Counted from the first letter of the stretch, positions 1-9,736 are shown. The stretch: 64,000 nt of DNA from Corynebacterium sp. (GCF_030532325.1 NZ_JAUNLS010000016.1:1-64000); one strand, 5' to 3'. The notes: a model not told the origin generated them from the letters alone. Made by a program: numbers and translations.

Positions 1-3000
1 CAGCAGCCGGGATGCACTTACCCAGGTCAACCTTGCCGTCGGAAGAACCACCGTTGGACGAACCATTATCGCCACCGTTGTTGTTGTCACCGCCGCTCGG
101 CAGGTCGCCACGCAGGCCATCGTTGGGGTCAGTGACCTCATCGGTAGCCGCCGGATCCTTCACCGTGTTGCCGTTCTCATCAACAATGGTGTTGATCTCA
201 TCGCCGTCGGTGACACCGTCATTGTCGGTATCAGCATCGTTCGGATTAGTCGGCGCACCCGGCAGACCGGACTCCTCGGTCAGGTTACCGTCCTTATCGA
301 ACGGGTTCTTCTCACCAGAGACCTCGTCACCATCGTTGATGCCGTCCTTGTCGGTGTCAACATCGTTCGGGTTGGCACCGGCGATGATCTCGTCACCGTC
401 GTTCAGGCCGTCACCATCGGTATCGGGCTCCAGCGGGTCGGTCGGGTCGCCCTTACCGTCGCCATCCCAATCCTTGTTGGTGGAACCGTTGACCTCGTCA
501 CCGTCATTGATGCCGTCGCCATCGGTGTCAGCGTTGTTCGGATCAGTACCGAGCGCGTCTTCTTCCTCATCGGTCAGGCCGTCACCATCGGTATCGACAC
601 TGCCCTTGTCACCCGGCTTAGAGTTCGGGTCATTCGGGTCAGTCGGCTCCGGCTGGTTGTTGACCTCGGCGCCGTCGTTGACGCCGTCGCCATCAGTGTC
701 AGCCTTGGTCGGATCGGTCGGCTTACCGTCGAACTTGTTACCAGAACCGTCAACCTCAGCACCATCAAGGATGCCATCGTCATCAGTATCCGGGTTCAGC
801 GGATCAGTGCCGTGCTCCTTCTCCTCAGCATCAGTCAGACCATCACCATCGGTGTCTTCCTTCAGCGGGTTGGTGCCGTCCTTGATCTCGTCGCCATCGT
901 TGACGCCGTCGCCATCGGTATCCGGGTTGTTCGGATCGGTGCCCAGAACAATCTCCTGGCCATCAGTCAGACCATCACCATCGGTGTCAGCCTTGTTCGG
1001 ATCAGTCGGCTCATTGTTGTAATCCTCATTACGGGAGCCATCGGTCTCTTCCTTATCGGTCAGACCATCCTTATCCGAATCCGTCTTCGGGTCCTCAGGC
1101 TTTGCATCCTCGGTGACGGTGATCTTGACGGAGACCTCATCCTGAGTCTTGTCCGGATAGGTCACCACAACAGTCGCGTCCTTAGAACCAGCCGAAGACG
1201 TATCCACCGGCTCCTTGAACTCAAACTTGGTGCCCTCCGGCAAATCAGCAACATTAGCAATGCTGTTCTCAGCCTTCGGAGTCTTACCAACCTTGACAGA
1301 CTGATCCTTAGCCTTCGGATCATAATTCTCGTTGTCAGCACCAGGCTTTGCATCCTCGGTGACAGTGATCTTGACGGAGACCTCATCCTGAGTCTTGTCC
1401 GGATAGGTCACCACAACAGTCGCGTCCTTAGAACCAGCCGAAGACGTATCCACCGGCTCCTTGAACTCAAACTTGGTGCCCTCCGGCAAATCAGCAACAT
1501 TAGCAATGCTGTTCTCAGCCTTCGGAGTCTTACCAACCTTGACAGACTGATCCTTAGCCTTCGGATCATAATTCTCGTTGTCAGCACCAGGCTTTGTATC
1601 CTCGGTGACGGTGATCTTTGCATCCACGGTCTCGGTGGAGCCATCCGGGTACTTCACACTAACCGGAATCACGTAGTCACCCGTCACAGCGTCTGAGGGA
1701 GGAGTGAGCTTGATTGAGCCATCCGGATTCACAGTGATCCAGTTGGGTAGATCAATCTTCTTACCATCCGGATCGGTGATCTGAGCAACCTGCTCGAAAG
1801 TGGTGCCCTCTGGAAGCTCCTGGGCGGCGTCCTTCGGTGCGGGAACGGTCGTGGTCTGCCCCTGGGGGGCCTTGGTCGGCTCGTATACTGGCTCGAACTC
1901 ACCGTTGTTACGAGTCTTGTCAATTGCGAGGAAAGAATCCTGCGCAACTACGACACCATAAGCGTTTTGCAGCTGAGCGATGTAGGCACCCGGCTGCTCG
2001 AAATTCTCGGCAGGAAGTGCGCAGTTCTTGGCATCGGCGAGTGTGGACACTGGGCACTCTTCACCGATCTGCTTGCCGTCCGGGCCAATCCATACGATCT
2101 TGTTTCCGGGGAACGGTGGCAGATCTCCCGTCAGCTTGATTTCGGCCGGAGCAAGCGGCTTTCCTTCCTCTGCTTGTGGCAAATCCGCGGGGTTCAAGTA
2201 GGAATCGTAGTTAACGATGTCCAGCTGGGAAATATTCTGCTTTACTTGCGCGAAGTTAACGTTGTACCAGCGGTTTCCAGCGAGCGAAACGATGCCGACA
2301 CGCCCGTCGCGGTTCGGGTTCTCTCCACTGTTCGCGGCGGCCTTCTGGAAAACGGGCGTCGGGAAGCCACTGAAGCCGTTCATTACCTTCCCGTCAACCT
2401 CAACCCACAGATAGGTGTAATTGGTTACCCGGTCGCCGGCGTCGTCGCCCATGCGGAGCGTGTAGCGTCCCTCTTCGTTCGTTTTCGCGCCGACAGTCTT
2501 GAGGATAGGCTCCTGCCCGTTGGCACGCATGTTCTCGATCATGTGCTTGGTAGCTTCAGCCTGCTCACGGAAGGGCATTTCCGGAATACCGAGCCGCTCG
2601 TACTCAGCAATGCCTTCATCGGAGAGAACAGACGCATAGACCATAGCGCCCTCAATCGGGAGGTCACCATCCCACCAGTAGAGGGGGCCGACCTCATTAC
2701 GATCAGGGCCGCCCTGGGCATCATCCCAGACGCTACCGTAGTATGCGTTCCTCGGTGCGCTTGAGTCTACGTGGCCCGTAAAACCTTCTTCGTCAATCGA
2801 GAAGTTTGGGCTCACCATGTATGAGTCCGCAGAAACCTTGAGGCTCGCAGTACCCGGCACGGCGCTCTTCGGCACGGTCACCGTGATAGCGCCAGTCTTC
2901 TGATCAATCTCAGCCCTCGCTCCGTCAATGCGGTTGCCGCTCTCGTCAGTCAGTTTAACGAGCGAGACGGACGCTGGGTTCTCGACCTTCACTTCCAGCG

Positions 3001-4144
3001 TGTGGCCATTGCCGTCAGCTGGGACTTCCTTGGCATCGGTGGGAGTCTGCGACGGGGTGGTGGTACCCGCGCCAGTGGCACCAACAAGACGCTCAGCGGT
3101 ATTGCCAGACTCATCGTTGGCAGCGATCTTGCCGTCGTTCCTCAGTTCAGTTCCTTCCGGAACTGCAACAGTCCACTTGCCGTCGGCGTCGACGGTGGTC
3201 TCAGCGGTGGTGTTATCCGGGAAGGTAACGGTAATTTTTTCGCCTTCACGGTCACCGGTACCGGTGATTTCCTTGACACCAGCCTTGACTTCACCGATGC
3301 CCGGAGCGGTCCTGTCGGTGATGGTGATCTCGATCGTATCGCCGAGCTTGCTGCCACCCTTGTCCGTGATCTGAACCTCACCACGTGCAGCCGGCGCTGT
3401 CTCCTTAAGGAAGATACCCGTACGCTGGACGTTGGTTCCGCGAGTTGTCCATGCGCCATTCGCATTTGCCGCGACAGCATCCTGCCATACACCCGGGACA
3501 CCGCCACCGGCCTGACGAGCAAACTGAAGGAGATTGCCGGTGGCCTCATTCTTGATCGGCTGATCAATCCAGATGCGGTACTGCTGACCGTCCGCGCCAC
3601 GGAAGATATGAGGCTTACCGTGTACGTCAATAAACGAGAACTCCTTACCACCAACCGGACTGTCCGGGTGCTGCAGAACGTTCCCCTCTTCATCCTTGGC
3701 ACGGAGGTCAAAAGCGTAGGTACCGTCGCCACCACCAAGACGCGTAGAGGTCGCAGTGTAAACCGGAGAAATGACCCCGTCAGAGTCCTTGAACTGCATG
3801 TAGACCTTGACATCATTCAAGCCCATTGAACCGGCCAGCGAAGACGATGCGGTGGTCTCCATCAAACCAACAGTGCCGGACAGGGTTGCGAACGCGTTCG
3901 TAAGACCCGTACGACCAGTGATGTAACCGTTGGCGATGGCGTCCGCTTCGATCACCTTGGTCGGATCAATGTGCGGCAGTTCGGCAACGGTGCCAGAGGT
4001 TTGGGCTGATGCCACCGGAGCGCTCTGCGGAGCAACAACAGGGTGGACAAACGGCGCCACCAGCGCCACAGAGAGAGCAGCTGCGGCAATCGTGGTGCCG
4101 CGGCGTCGTGCTACACCGGCACGACGAATAACCTTCTTGGACAT
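1..4144 (-). CDS. Giant secreted surface protein with Ig-like, Rib and TSP3-like repeats (3' end outside window)
   Basis: Open minus-strand frame of at least 1381 codons running off the left edge, so the C-terminus and any LPXTG anchor are not visible. ATG at 4144 follows a GAAAGGAA ribosome site. Residues 1-49 form a long signal peptide (basic start MSKKVIRRAG, hydrophobic core, VASAQ cleavage region). The N-terminal half (about 50-770) contains Ig-like stretches such as TAPGIGEVKAGVKEITGTGD. About 770-1016 are three Rib/YPDG-type repeats, the last two nearly identical in DNA. From about 1017 there are roughly eleven DxDxDGxxD calcium-binding TSP3-like repeats, then a Gly/Asn/Ser-rich linker. 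The make-up fits a cell-wall stalk or adhesin holding an N-terminal head away from the cell. Family-level assignment is firm; the ligand is unknown. The gene stands alone behind a long AT-rich upstream region. Confidence 0.85.
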   Translation of the reverse strand, partial: MSKKVIRRAGVARRRGTTIAAAALSVALVAPFVHPVVAPQSAPVASAQTSGTVAELPHIDPTKVIEADAIANGYITGRTGLTNAFATLSGTVGLMETTASSSLAGSMGLNDVKVYMQFKDSDGVISPVYTATSTRLGGGDGTYAFDLRAKDEEGNVLQHPDSPVGGKEFSFIDVHGKPHIFRGADGQQYRIWIDQPIKNEATGNLLQFARQAGGGVPGVWQDAVAANANGAWTTRGTNVQRTGIFLKETAPAARGEVQITDKGGSKLGDTIEITITDRTAPGIGEVKAGVKEITGTGDREGEKITVTFPDNTTAETTVDADGKWTVAVPEGTELRNDGKIAANDESGNTAERLVGATGAGTTTPSQTPTDAKEVPADGNGHTLEVKVENPASVSLVKLTDESGNRIDGARAEIDQKTGAITVTVPKSAVPGTASLKVSADSYMVSPNFSIDEEGFTGHVDSSAPRNAYYGSVWDDAQGGPDRNEVGPLYWWDGDLPIEGAMVYASVLSDEGIAEYERLGIPEMPFREQAEATKHMIENMRANGQEPILKTVGAKTNEEGRYTLRMGDDAGDRVTNYTYLWVEVDGKVMNGFSGFPTPVFQKAAANSGENPNRDGRVGIVSLAGNRWYNVNFAQVKQNISQLDIVNYDSYLNPADLPQAEEGKPLAPAEIKLTGDLPPFPGNKIVWIGPDGKQIGEECPVSTLADAKNCALPAENFEQPGAYIAQLQNAYGVVVAQDSFLAIDKTRNNGEFEPVYEPTKAPQGQTTTVPAPKDAAQELPEGTTFEQVAQITDPDGKKIDLPNWITVNPDGSIKLTPPSDAVTGDYVIPVSVKYPDGSTETVDAKITVTEDTKPGADNENYDPKAKDQSVKVGKTPKAENSIANVADLPEGTKFEFKEPVDTSSAGSKDATVVVTYPDKTQDEVSVKITVTEDAKPGADNENYDPKAKDQSVKVGKTPKAENSIANVADLPEGTKFEFKEPVDTSSAGSKDATVVVTYPDKTQDEVSVKITVTEDAKPEDPKTDSDKDGLTDKEETDGSRNEDYNNEPTDPNKADTDGDGLTDGQEIVLGTDPNNPDTDGDGVNDGDEIKDGTNPLKEDTDGDGLTDAEEKEHGTDPLNPDTDDDGILDGAEVDGSGNKFDGKPTDPTKADTDGDGVNDGAEVNNQPEPTDPNDPNSKPGDKGSVDTDGDGLTDEEEDALGTDPNNADTDGDGINDGDEVNGSTNKDWDGDGKGDPTDPLEPDTDGDGLNDGDEIIAGANPNDVDTDKDGINDGDEVSGEKNPFDKDGNLTEESGLPGAPTNPNDADTDNDGVTDGDEINTIVDENGNTVKDPAATDEVTDPNDGLRGDLPSGGDNNNGGDNGSSNGGSSDGKVDLGKCIPAA
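213..1083 (-). repeat. TSP3-like calcium-binding repeat block
   Basis: In the surface-protein frame this stretch encodes about eleven degenerate copies of DTDGDGLTDGEE-like motifs separated by NPxD/DPxN linkers, for example DTDGDGVNDGDE and DTDNDGVTDGDE. The spaced Asp residues match the calcium loops of bacterial TSP3 repeats, which stiffen surface stalks when calcium is bound. The repeat composition also creates long open frames on the opposite strand that are not genes. Confidence 0.8.
1097..1588 (-). repeat. Two tandem 246-bp Rib-domain repeats
   Basis: Units 1097-1342 and 1343-1588 are aligned base for base and differ at a single position (g at 1118, a at 1364). Each encodes 82 residues containing VTYPDKTQDEVSVKITVTED, typical of Rib/alpha-like domains. 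A third, diverged unit lies just upstream in the protein, at about 1589-1830. Such near identity points to recent duplication or gene conversion, so copy number probably varies between strains. Confidence 0.9.
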
Positions 4145-4688
4145 CAAGAAGTTCCTTTCACTAAAACCCGAATATGTCGGCCTTGGGCGGGAATGACCAC
4201 AAGGCCCTGGGAGAACTAGCGCTTCGAGAGTTTTGCGCTAGTGAGTCAGAGGGGTTTCCACCAAGCATGTTGACGAGAGTTAGGCGAAAGTCCTACTGAG
4301 ACTCAGCTATTAGAGTACCTTCATTTCTCACTTATGAAAATTAAAGGTTCAGGTTTTTCTCAGTTTTAAACCTCAGCGATCGTCGCAAGTGCGCTTTATG
4401 GCCATTTACATGCATCTATAGAATTTTTCCCACCCCACCCCATTAGGTGTGACGATCGACACATTGACAGGAAATTCTAAGCAATCTACTCAGGCATCTT
4501 TTGATGAAAATAGAACAACTATGCCGGTCATAGCTTTTTATAGACACTTGTTGATGCCAATTTTTCTGCCATTTTCAGCCCGTCCCCATTTACCGCCTTT
4601 GAGGTCGCCCCGTCTTAATACTCAATAAGCGCCCCTTTGATTCATCGCACAGTTCTAATGATTTGCTGAGAGCTTTAAGGAACAGCAA
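4145..4688 (-). promoter_or_regulatory. Long AT-rich upstream region of the surface-protein gene, with a hairpin
   Basis: There is no convincing gene here. The stretch from about 4300 to 4650 is clearly richer in A/T than the rest of the window. A perfect 7-bp inverted repeat (CTAGCGC at 4216-4222 and GCGCTAG at 4235-4241) lies about 75 nt upstream of the start codon at 4144 and would fold in the transcript leader. The promoter is presumably in the AT-rich part, but I cannot place it with certainty. Confidence 0.5.
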
Positions 4689-4729
4689 AGCCCCTGCATC
4701 CCGTCCTTGTTGAGCGGGTTACAGGGGCT
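4689..4729 (-). terminator. Terminator after purA
   Basis: Inverted repeat AGCCCCTG (4689-4696) with CAGGGGCT (4722-4729), plus an inner CCCG/CGGG pairing. Read on the minus strand it is followed by the T-rich TTGCTGTTCCTT, as expected for an intrinsic terminator just past the purA stop at 4793. Confidence 0.75.
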
Positions 4730-4792
4730 GAAACGTGTAAGCGTTTGCTGCTACGCAGTATTACCTTTTGCTGTAGCTACGCAGTGCTGGCT

Positions 4793-6085
4793 TTACTGGT
4801 CTTCCATCACGTCGTGGCGCACGATGGTCTGGTCGCGGCCGGGGCCGACGCCAATGTAGGAAATGCGGCAGCCGGAGAGCTCCTCAAGGCGCAGGACGTA
4901 ATCCTGGGCCTTCTGCGGGAGCTCTTCAAAAGTCTTGCACTCGGTGATGTCCTCATCCCAGGCCGGCATGGTCTCAAAGATGGGCTCAGCGTGGTGGAAC
5001 TCGGATTGGGTGAGCGGCATTTCGTCGTAACGCTTGCCGTCGACATCGTAAGCCACGCAAATCGGAATCTCACCGATGCCGGTGAGTACGTCCAGCTTGG
5101 TGAGGAAGTAATCCGTAAAGCCGTTGACGCGGGTGGCGTAGCGAGCGATGACGGAGTCATACCAACCGCAACGGCGCTTACGGCCGGTGTTCACGCCGAT
5201 CTCACCGCCGGTGGTCTGCAGGTACTCGCCCCACTTGTCAAAGAGCTCCGTGGGGAACGGGCCGGCACCCACGCGGGTGGTGTAAGCCTTGATGATGCCC
5301 AGGGAGGTGGTGATGCGGGTCGGGCCGATGCCGGAGCCCACGGAGGCGCCACCGGCAGACGGGTTCGAGGAGGTCACGAACGGGTAGGTGCCGTGGTCCA
5401 CGTCGAGCATGGTGGCCTGGCCGCCCTCCATGAGGACGTGCTTGCCCTCATCCAGCGCGCGGTTGAGCTCCAGCTCGGTCTCGATGACCATCGGGCGCAG
5501 GCGGTCACGGTAGCTCAGGAAGTACTCCACCACCTGCTCCGGATCGATGGCCTTGCGGTTATACATCTTCACCAGCATCTGGTTCTTGATGTCCAGAGCG
5601 GACTCGACCTTCTGGCGCAGGATGGACCCATCGAAAATGTCCTGAACACGGATGCCAATGCGGGCAACCTTGTCCGCATAGGCTGGGCCAATACCGCGGC
5701 CGGTGGTGCCAATGGCGCGCTTGCCCAGGAAGCGCTCCTGCACGCGGTCCAAGGTCTGGTGGTACGGGGCAACGAGGTGCGCGTTGGCGGAGATGCGCAG
5801 GCGCGACGCGTTGGCACCGCGAGCCTCAAGGCCGTCGATCTCGTCGAAGAGGGCCTCGAGGTTAATCACGACGCCGTTGCCCAGAACCGGGGTGGCGTTC
5901 TCTGAGAGGATGCCGGCGGGCAGGAGCTTGAGCTCGTACTTCTCGCCGCCAACCACGACGGTGTGGCCGGCGTTGTTGCCGCCGTTGGGTTTGACGACGT
6001 AGTCAACCTTGCCACCAAGGATGTCGGTGGCTTTGCCTTTTCCTTCATCGCCCCACTGGGCGCCGACAATGACGATTGCAGCCAT
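4793..6085 (-). CDS. purA: Adenylosuccinate synthetase
   Basis: A 430-residue protein, the normal length for PurA, which joins IMP and aspartate using GTP in the first committed step of AMP synthesis (cytoplasm). The N-terminus has the GTP-binding loop [11 protein letters not shown] with its catalytic Asp. [11 protein letters not shown] (IMP and catalytic His region), [14 protein letters not shown] and the C-terminal VGPGRDQTI region are all present. The gene is transcribed alone: a 136-bp gap separates it from the lipoprotein gene upstream, and a hairpin terminator follows it. Its place near fba and pyrE matches other corynebacteria. Confidence 0.98.
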   Translation of the reverse strand: MAAIVIVGAQWGDEGKGKATDILGGKVDYVVKPNGGNNAGHTVVVGGEKYELKLLPAGILSENATPVLGNGVVINLEALFDEIDGLEARGANASRLRISANAHLVAPYHQTLDRVQERFLGKRAIGTTGRGIGPAYADKVARIGIRVQDIFDGSILRQKVESALDIKNQMLVKMYNRKAIDPEQVVEYFLSYRDRLRPMVIETELELNRALDEGKHVLMEGGQATMLDVDHGTYPFVTSSNPSAGGASVGSGIGPTRITTSLGIIKAYTTRVGAGPFPTELFDKWGEYLQTTGGEIGVNTGRKRRCGWYDSVIARYATRVNGFTDYFLTKLDVLTGIGEIPICVAYDVDGKRYDEMPLTQSEFHHAEPIFETMPAWDEDITECKTFEELPQKAQDYVLRLEELSGCRISYIGVGPGRDQTIVRHDVMEDQ

Positions 6086-6221
6086 TCTTGGGTGTCACTT
6101 CCTCATGATTGAAGCCAAATACGCACCCACTTTACCCGTAGGCGGTTGTGCATGTTGTTATTGTGCGGTTTTCTGTGACGATGAGCTCCGGTATGCGGTT
6201 TCGGAGCTCAAGGGGAGGGCA

Positions 6222-7319
6222 CTAGGCGTCGCGTGAGGTCTCTGGAGCCTCATCCTCAACGCCAAGGAAGAAGGAATCCGCGTCCAGGATGAGGCGTAGC
6301 TTGTTAGAGGCGTTGATCATGACGGCATCGTCAGAGACAAGGAGCTGGCCTTCAAAGTCTCCCTCACCGATGCGGTAGAGCCCCTCCCCGACGTTCTTTC
6401 CTTTCGGCGTTGAGGAAGACGCAGAGCCGGACTCATCATCAACAGGTTCAACCGTGAAAGAGTCCTTCTTCTGCTGGACTTCGACTCCCTTGAACGCTTC
6501 GTCAGCATCAAACATTGCTGTCAGCTCCCCCTTAGGGCGCCAGGCTTTTCCATCGGTACGCACGCAGTGCAGTGTGGCTTCATCACCGTCAATCTCGCAC
6601 TGGATTTTCAGACCAGATATTGCGACGTGGAAGGCATCTTCACCACGAAGGTCCTTTTCGTCGGAGCCTAAATCATCACCGTCAGCGCTATCGGAAGAAC
6701 CGCTCATCGAACCCGCACCGAGATCGAGGTACAGAATGTCCACTTCTCCCCCAGTGAAGGAGCGGTGCAGGTGAATCTTCTTTGTTGCTGCCTCCACCGT
6801 GAACTCCATCTCCACGCCGACGAAGTCCTCGGTCTCCTCCGCAGTAACGGTTAATCCGTCAGAGGTTTCCTCCACATCCACATCATCTGCCGTCAAAAAG
6901 ACACCCGTAGGATCCAAAAGGTCGCCTTCACCGAAAAATACCGGGGCTGCCGCCTGGCTTCCGTTGTATTCACCTTCCAAGATGACGTAGCTCAGATCCG
7001 CACAGGGATCGTAAGCATCCTCCCCGATGGAGACATCCGTCAGCTTCTTGGAGCTCCCCTGAATCTTGGCTTCTTCCTTCTCCAAGACCTCATTCAAGAG
7101 TGTGTCCTCCAGCTCCATGTCGGAGTCACACGCAGCATTCTTAGCGGAGCTGGTGGTGCTGGGAGCGGAGCTGGATGTCGTCGCAGACTCTGACGCACTA
7201 CTCACGGTGGTCACGCTGCTCATCGAGGGTTCGTTATCTTCCTCCGAGGAACCGCAAGCGCTCACGGCGAAGGCGGTAGCGGACAGAAGTGCCACGGCGC
7301 TGACGCGGGTACGCATCAT
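6222..7319 (-). CDS. LppP/LprE-like lipoprotein (paralogue 1)
   Basis: A 365-residue lipoprotein. The signal sequence MRTRVSAVALLSATAFAVSAC ends in a lipobox with the acylated Cys at residue 22, followed by a Ser/Thr-rich linker to about residue 60. The folded part contains YDPCADLSYVILEG, resembling the core of LppP/LprE-type actinobacterial lipoproteins. ATG at 7319 follows GAAAGG at 6-nt spacing. It lies directly downstream of a clear paralogue (7414-8460) in the same direction, 94 bp away. A role at the outer face of the membrane is certain from the lipobox; the molecular function is unknown. Confidence 0.85.
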   Translation of the reverse strand: MMRTRVSAVALLSATAFAVSACGSSEEDNEPSMSSVTTVSSASESATTSSSAPSTTSSAKNAACDSDMELEDTLLNEVLEKEEAKIQGSSKKLTDVSIGEDAYDPCADLSYVILEGEYNGSQAAAPVFFGEGDLLDPTGVFLTADDVDVEETSDGLTVTAEETEDFVGVEMEFTVEAATKKIHLHRSFTGGEVDILYLDLGAGSMSGSSDSADGDDLGSDEKDLRGEDAFHVAISGLKIQCEIDGDEATLHCVRTDGKAWRPKGELTAMFDADEAFKGVEVQQKKDSFTVEPVDDESGSASSSTPKGKNVGEGLYRIGEGDFEGQLLVSDDAVMINASNKLRLILDADSFFLGVEDEAPETSRDA

Positions 7320-7413
7320 TAGGAACCTTTCGTTGTTTCTTCTCTACTGCTTTTCGGCAACCTATTTCTCGGCTGTCTGTCTCTCGGCTGCCTTTCGGCT
7401 ACTCGGCGCTGCG

Positions 7414-8460
7414 TTAGCCGCGATCTTGGTCAGCGAGGATGACCCGGTCAGTATCGAAAATGACGCGCTGGGTGTTCGGGGTGCTCAGCATGATGCCATC
7501 GTCCAAGACAGCAAGCTGCCCCTCGATGTTGCCCTTGCCGATGCGGTAGAGGCCCTTTTCCAGTTCCTTTGCACCGGAAGAGTCGAAGTCATCGGGCAAG
7601 CCTCCGAAGGAGAGGTCCCCTTCCAGCGGCGCAGCGGAGATGAACTCGAAGCCGAAGTCCTCAAGGGGAATGTCGACATCGCCCTCCAAGGCCCAGGTCT
7701 CACCGTCCTCGCGGCCGCAGTCGATGGTGGAGGAGCTCTCGTTGATGAGGCAGGTCAGCTCCAACCCGTCAACCGAGGCCTTGACCGCGGACTCACCACG
7801 CATATCCTCCTCATCGGAGCCGAGCTCCGCCGAAGATGCGGAGAGATCCGCATCCAGCTGGAGGAAGAGGATTTCATCCTGCGAGCCGGAGAAGGACTGG
7901 TTCATCATGGGCTGCTCGGAGCCTTCGCGCTTCTTCACGTCACCCTCAACGCCGGTCAGAACGTCGTTTCCCTCTGAGGTGAAGGCGAAGCCCTCACCCT
8001 TTTCGGTGACCTCCAGGGAGTCATCGGTGAGGAAGATCATGTCCTCGTCCCAAATCTCGCCCTGCTTGAACACCACCAACGCCTTGGCGTCATCGCCATC
8101 GAACGTGCCCTTGAGCACCGCGTAGCTCAGGAACGCGCAGGGATCGAAACTATCGTCATCGACCTCGATGTCCTTGAAGGTCTCGCCCGTGCCATTGAGT
8201 GCTGACTCACCGTTCTCCAGAATGGTGGCCAGCGGGGTCTCTTCCAGCTCGGAGTCCTCACCGCAGTCGGCTGCGCTGGTTGTGGTGGTAGCGCTCGACG
8301 TGGAGCTCGCGGCCGAGCTGGTGGTTGCTTCGCTGCTCACCGCAGCGGGGGTGGGCTGGGCTTCTTCGGAATCAGAGTCCCCTCCAAACAAACTGCAGGA
8401 GCTTAAGCTCAGGCCTGCTACGGAGACCAATGCGATGGTTGTCTTAGGCGAGAGAAACAT
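7414..8460 (-). CDS. LppP/LprE-like lipoprotein (paralogue 2)
   Basis: A 348-residue lipoprotein starting at ATG 8460, chosen because GAGGT lies 6 nt upstream and the signal peptide MFLSPKTTIALVSVAGLSLSSC begins there; a longer upstream frame exists but lacks these signs. The lipobox LSSC gives an acylated Cys, followed by a Ser/Thr/Ala linker. FDPCAFLSYAVLKG matches YDPCADLSYVILEG in the neighbour, and similarity continues to the C-terminal GLYRIGKGNIEGQL (GLYRIGEGDFEGQL in the neighbour). The pair arose by tandem duplication. Function is not known beyond surface localisation. Confidence 0.85.
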   Translation of the reverse strand: MFLSPKTTIALVSVAGLSLSSCSLFGGDSDSEEAQPTPAAVSSEATTSSAASSTSSATTTTSAADCGEDSELEETPLATILENGESALNGTGETFKDIEVDDDSFDPCAFLSYAVLKGTFDGDDAKALVVFKQGEIWDEDMIFLTDDSLEVTEKGEGFAFTSEGNDVLTGVEGDVKKREGSEQPMMNQSFSGSQDEILFLQLDADLSASSAELGSDEEDMRGESAVKASVDGLELTCLINESSSTIDCGREDGETWALEGDVDIPLEDFGFEFISAAPLEGDLSFGGLPDDFDSSGAKELEKGLYRIGKGNIEGQLAVLDDGIMLSTPNTQRVIFDTDRVILADQDRG

Positions 8461-8713
8461 TACGTACCTCAAACATTTGCTAGGGGAAAGTGTCGGGGTA
8501 TCGCAAACCTTACCCAGAGACTGTGACCTCTGCCACCGCAGGAAGTGTCCTGTATCCCATTCGTTACGTTGCGGCGCCACGTGCACCCCCTCGCACCGCC
8601 GTAGGCGCTGTCACTCGCACTATCGCTCACATAGCCACCAGCACTCCTCCGCCGCAGGCTCGTTGATGCCCCGCGGCTGCTGCAGGCCAAGCCCGAACGC
8701 CTATGATTCACCT

Positions 8714-9709
8714 ATGACTTGTGTGGTTCTCAAATGCGGTGTCTCCCCCGATTCCGGCGCGGCGCGCGGCCTCGATGCGGCTCTGGCCGGGCTGGCCGCC
8801 ACGGTGCTCGAGCTCAGTGCGGTGCCGACTAGGAAGGAGCTTAAACAGCTCGATGCCTTTGCCAAGGAGATCCTGCCGGAGGATCCCACGCCCTCCCTCG
8901 ATGAGATTGCCGCGCAGCCGGATGTGCGCCACCTGGGAGCCCCGGAAATTGCCCCGCAAAAGCCACACCTCAAGGAGGCCCTGCGCGTGGTGGTCATCGG
9001 CAGCGATGCTGCGCTTAGTGCCGTGCTCACCCGAATGATGCGCGGGGACTACCTGTGGGCAGAGGTCGGCTACGCCCCGGTGGATGCTGCCTCCACCGCC
9101 GCGCGCAACTGGGGGCTGCCCAGTGACGTGGAATCCGCGCTCAGCGTGGCGCTCAACGCGTCCGTCATGCCCGTGCCGCTCATCCGCAACGACGCGGGCC
9201 TGGCGGTGGCGGGCTCGGCCACCATCTCCGAATGGGAGAACACCGAGATCACCGGAGAAATCATCGTCGACGATCACGTCCTCGTGCGCCACGGCGCACC
9301 GGTGGATCAGATGAGTGGGAACGCGAGTAAGAAGAGCGGGAACGCGCGATCGAGGAGCGGCCAGGCCGGTCCGGGCACCTATGGTGCACGCCTGGTGCCC
9401 ATGGTGGACGCACCGGGCATCGTGGCAGCCAAGGCGATTTCACCGGTGGTGGAATCAGCGGCCATCGGGCTCGAGGAGAACACGCAGGGCGGCCACGGAG
9501 GCTTCCTTCGCGGCGGCTTCTTTGCCCGCTGGCGCACGCCGGTTGCCCCAGGGCAGCTCGACGTCCAGAGCGTGTGCACCGGGCGCGCGGTGCAGGCGGG
9601 AGGGCCGTCCCTGCGGGTCATCGTGGACGGGGTTAGTGCCAAGCGCCCCGTCAAGCGCGTGACCTTCTACCGGCACTTGCGGGACTTGCAGATCGCGAGG
9701 GCGTCCTAA
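8714..9709 (+). CDS. Conserved hypothetical with degenerate diacylglycerol-kinase-like fold
   Basis: 331 residues from ATG 8714 (CACCTATGACTTGTG context); an in-frame extension further upstream looks non-coding. I read a degenerate DAGK/sphingosine-kinase layout. VVVIGSDAALSAVLTRMM (about 92-109) sits where GGDGTLNEVVNGL is expected. GYAPVDAASTAARNWGLP (119-136) sits where PLGTANDFARSLGIP is expected. The C-terminus LRVIVDGVSAKR resembles the DGE-containing lipid-kinase C-terminal strand. The nucleotide-binding GGDGT is lost, so catalysis is doubtful. This is motif reading only, not a search. The gene converges with the FUSC gene (28 bp). Confidence 0.7.
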   Translation: MTCVVLKCGVSPDSGAARGLDAALAGLAATVLELSAVPTRKELKQLDAFAKEILPEDPTPSLDEIAAQPDVRHLGAPEIAPQKPHLKEALRVVVIGSDAALSAVLTRMMRGDYLWAEVGYAPVDAASTAARNWGLPSDVESALSVALNASVMPVPLIRNDAGLAVAGSATISEWENTEITGEIIVDDHVLVRHGAPVDQMSGNASKKSGNARSRSGQAGPGTYGARLVPMVDAPGIVAAKAISPVVESAAIGLEENTQGGHGGFLRGGFFARWRTPVAPGQLDVQSVCTGRAVQAGGPSLRVIVDGVSAKRPVKRVTFYRHLRDLQIARAS

Positions 9710-9736
9710 AGCACAGCGGGAGCTGGCCCGATGGTG

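Noticed and set aside
1097-1588. Tandem repeat considered as a CRISPR array
   Set aside because: Units are 246 bp, contiguous, coding and without spacers.
12-1696. Two plus-strand frames over the surface-protein repeats
   Set aside because: They reflect the repeated Asp/Gly codons read backwards; the product is a Ser/Pro/Ile-rich repeat with no signal or ribosome site.
4745-5905. 386-codon plus-strand frame opposite purA
   Set aside because: Shadow of purA; no plausible start region or family.
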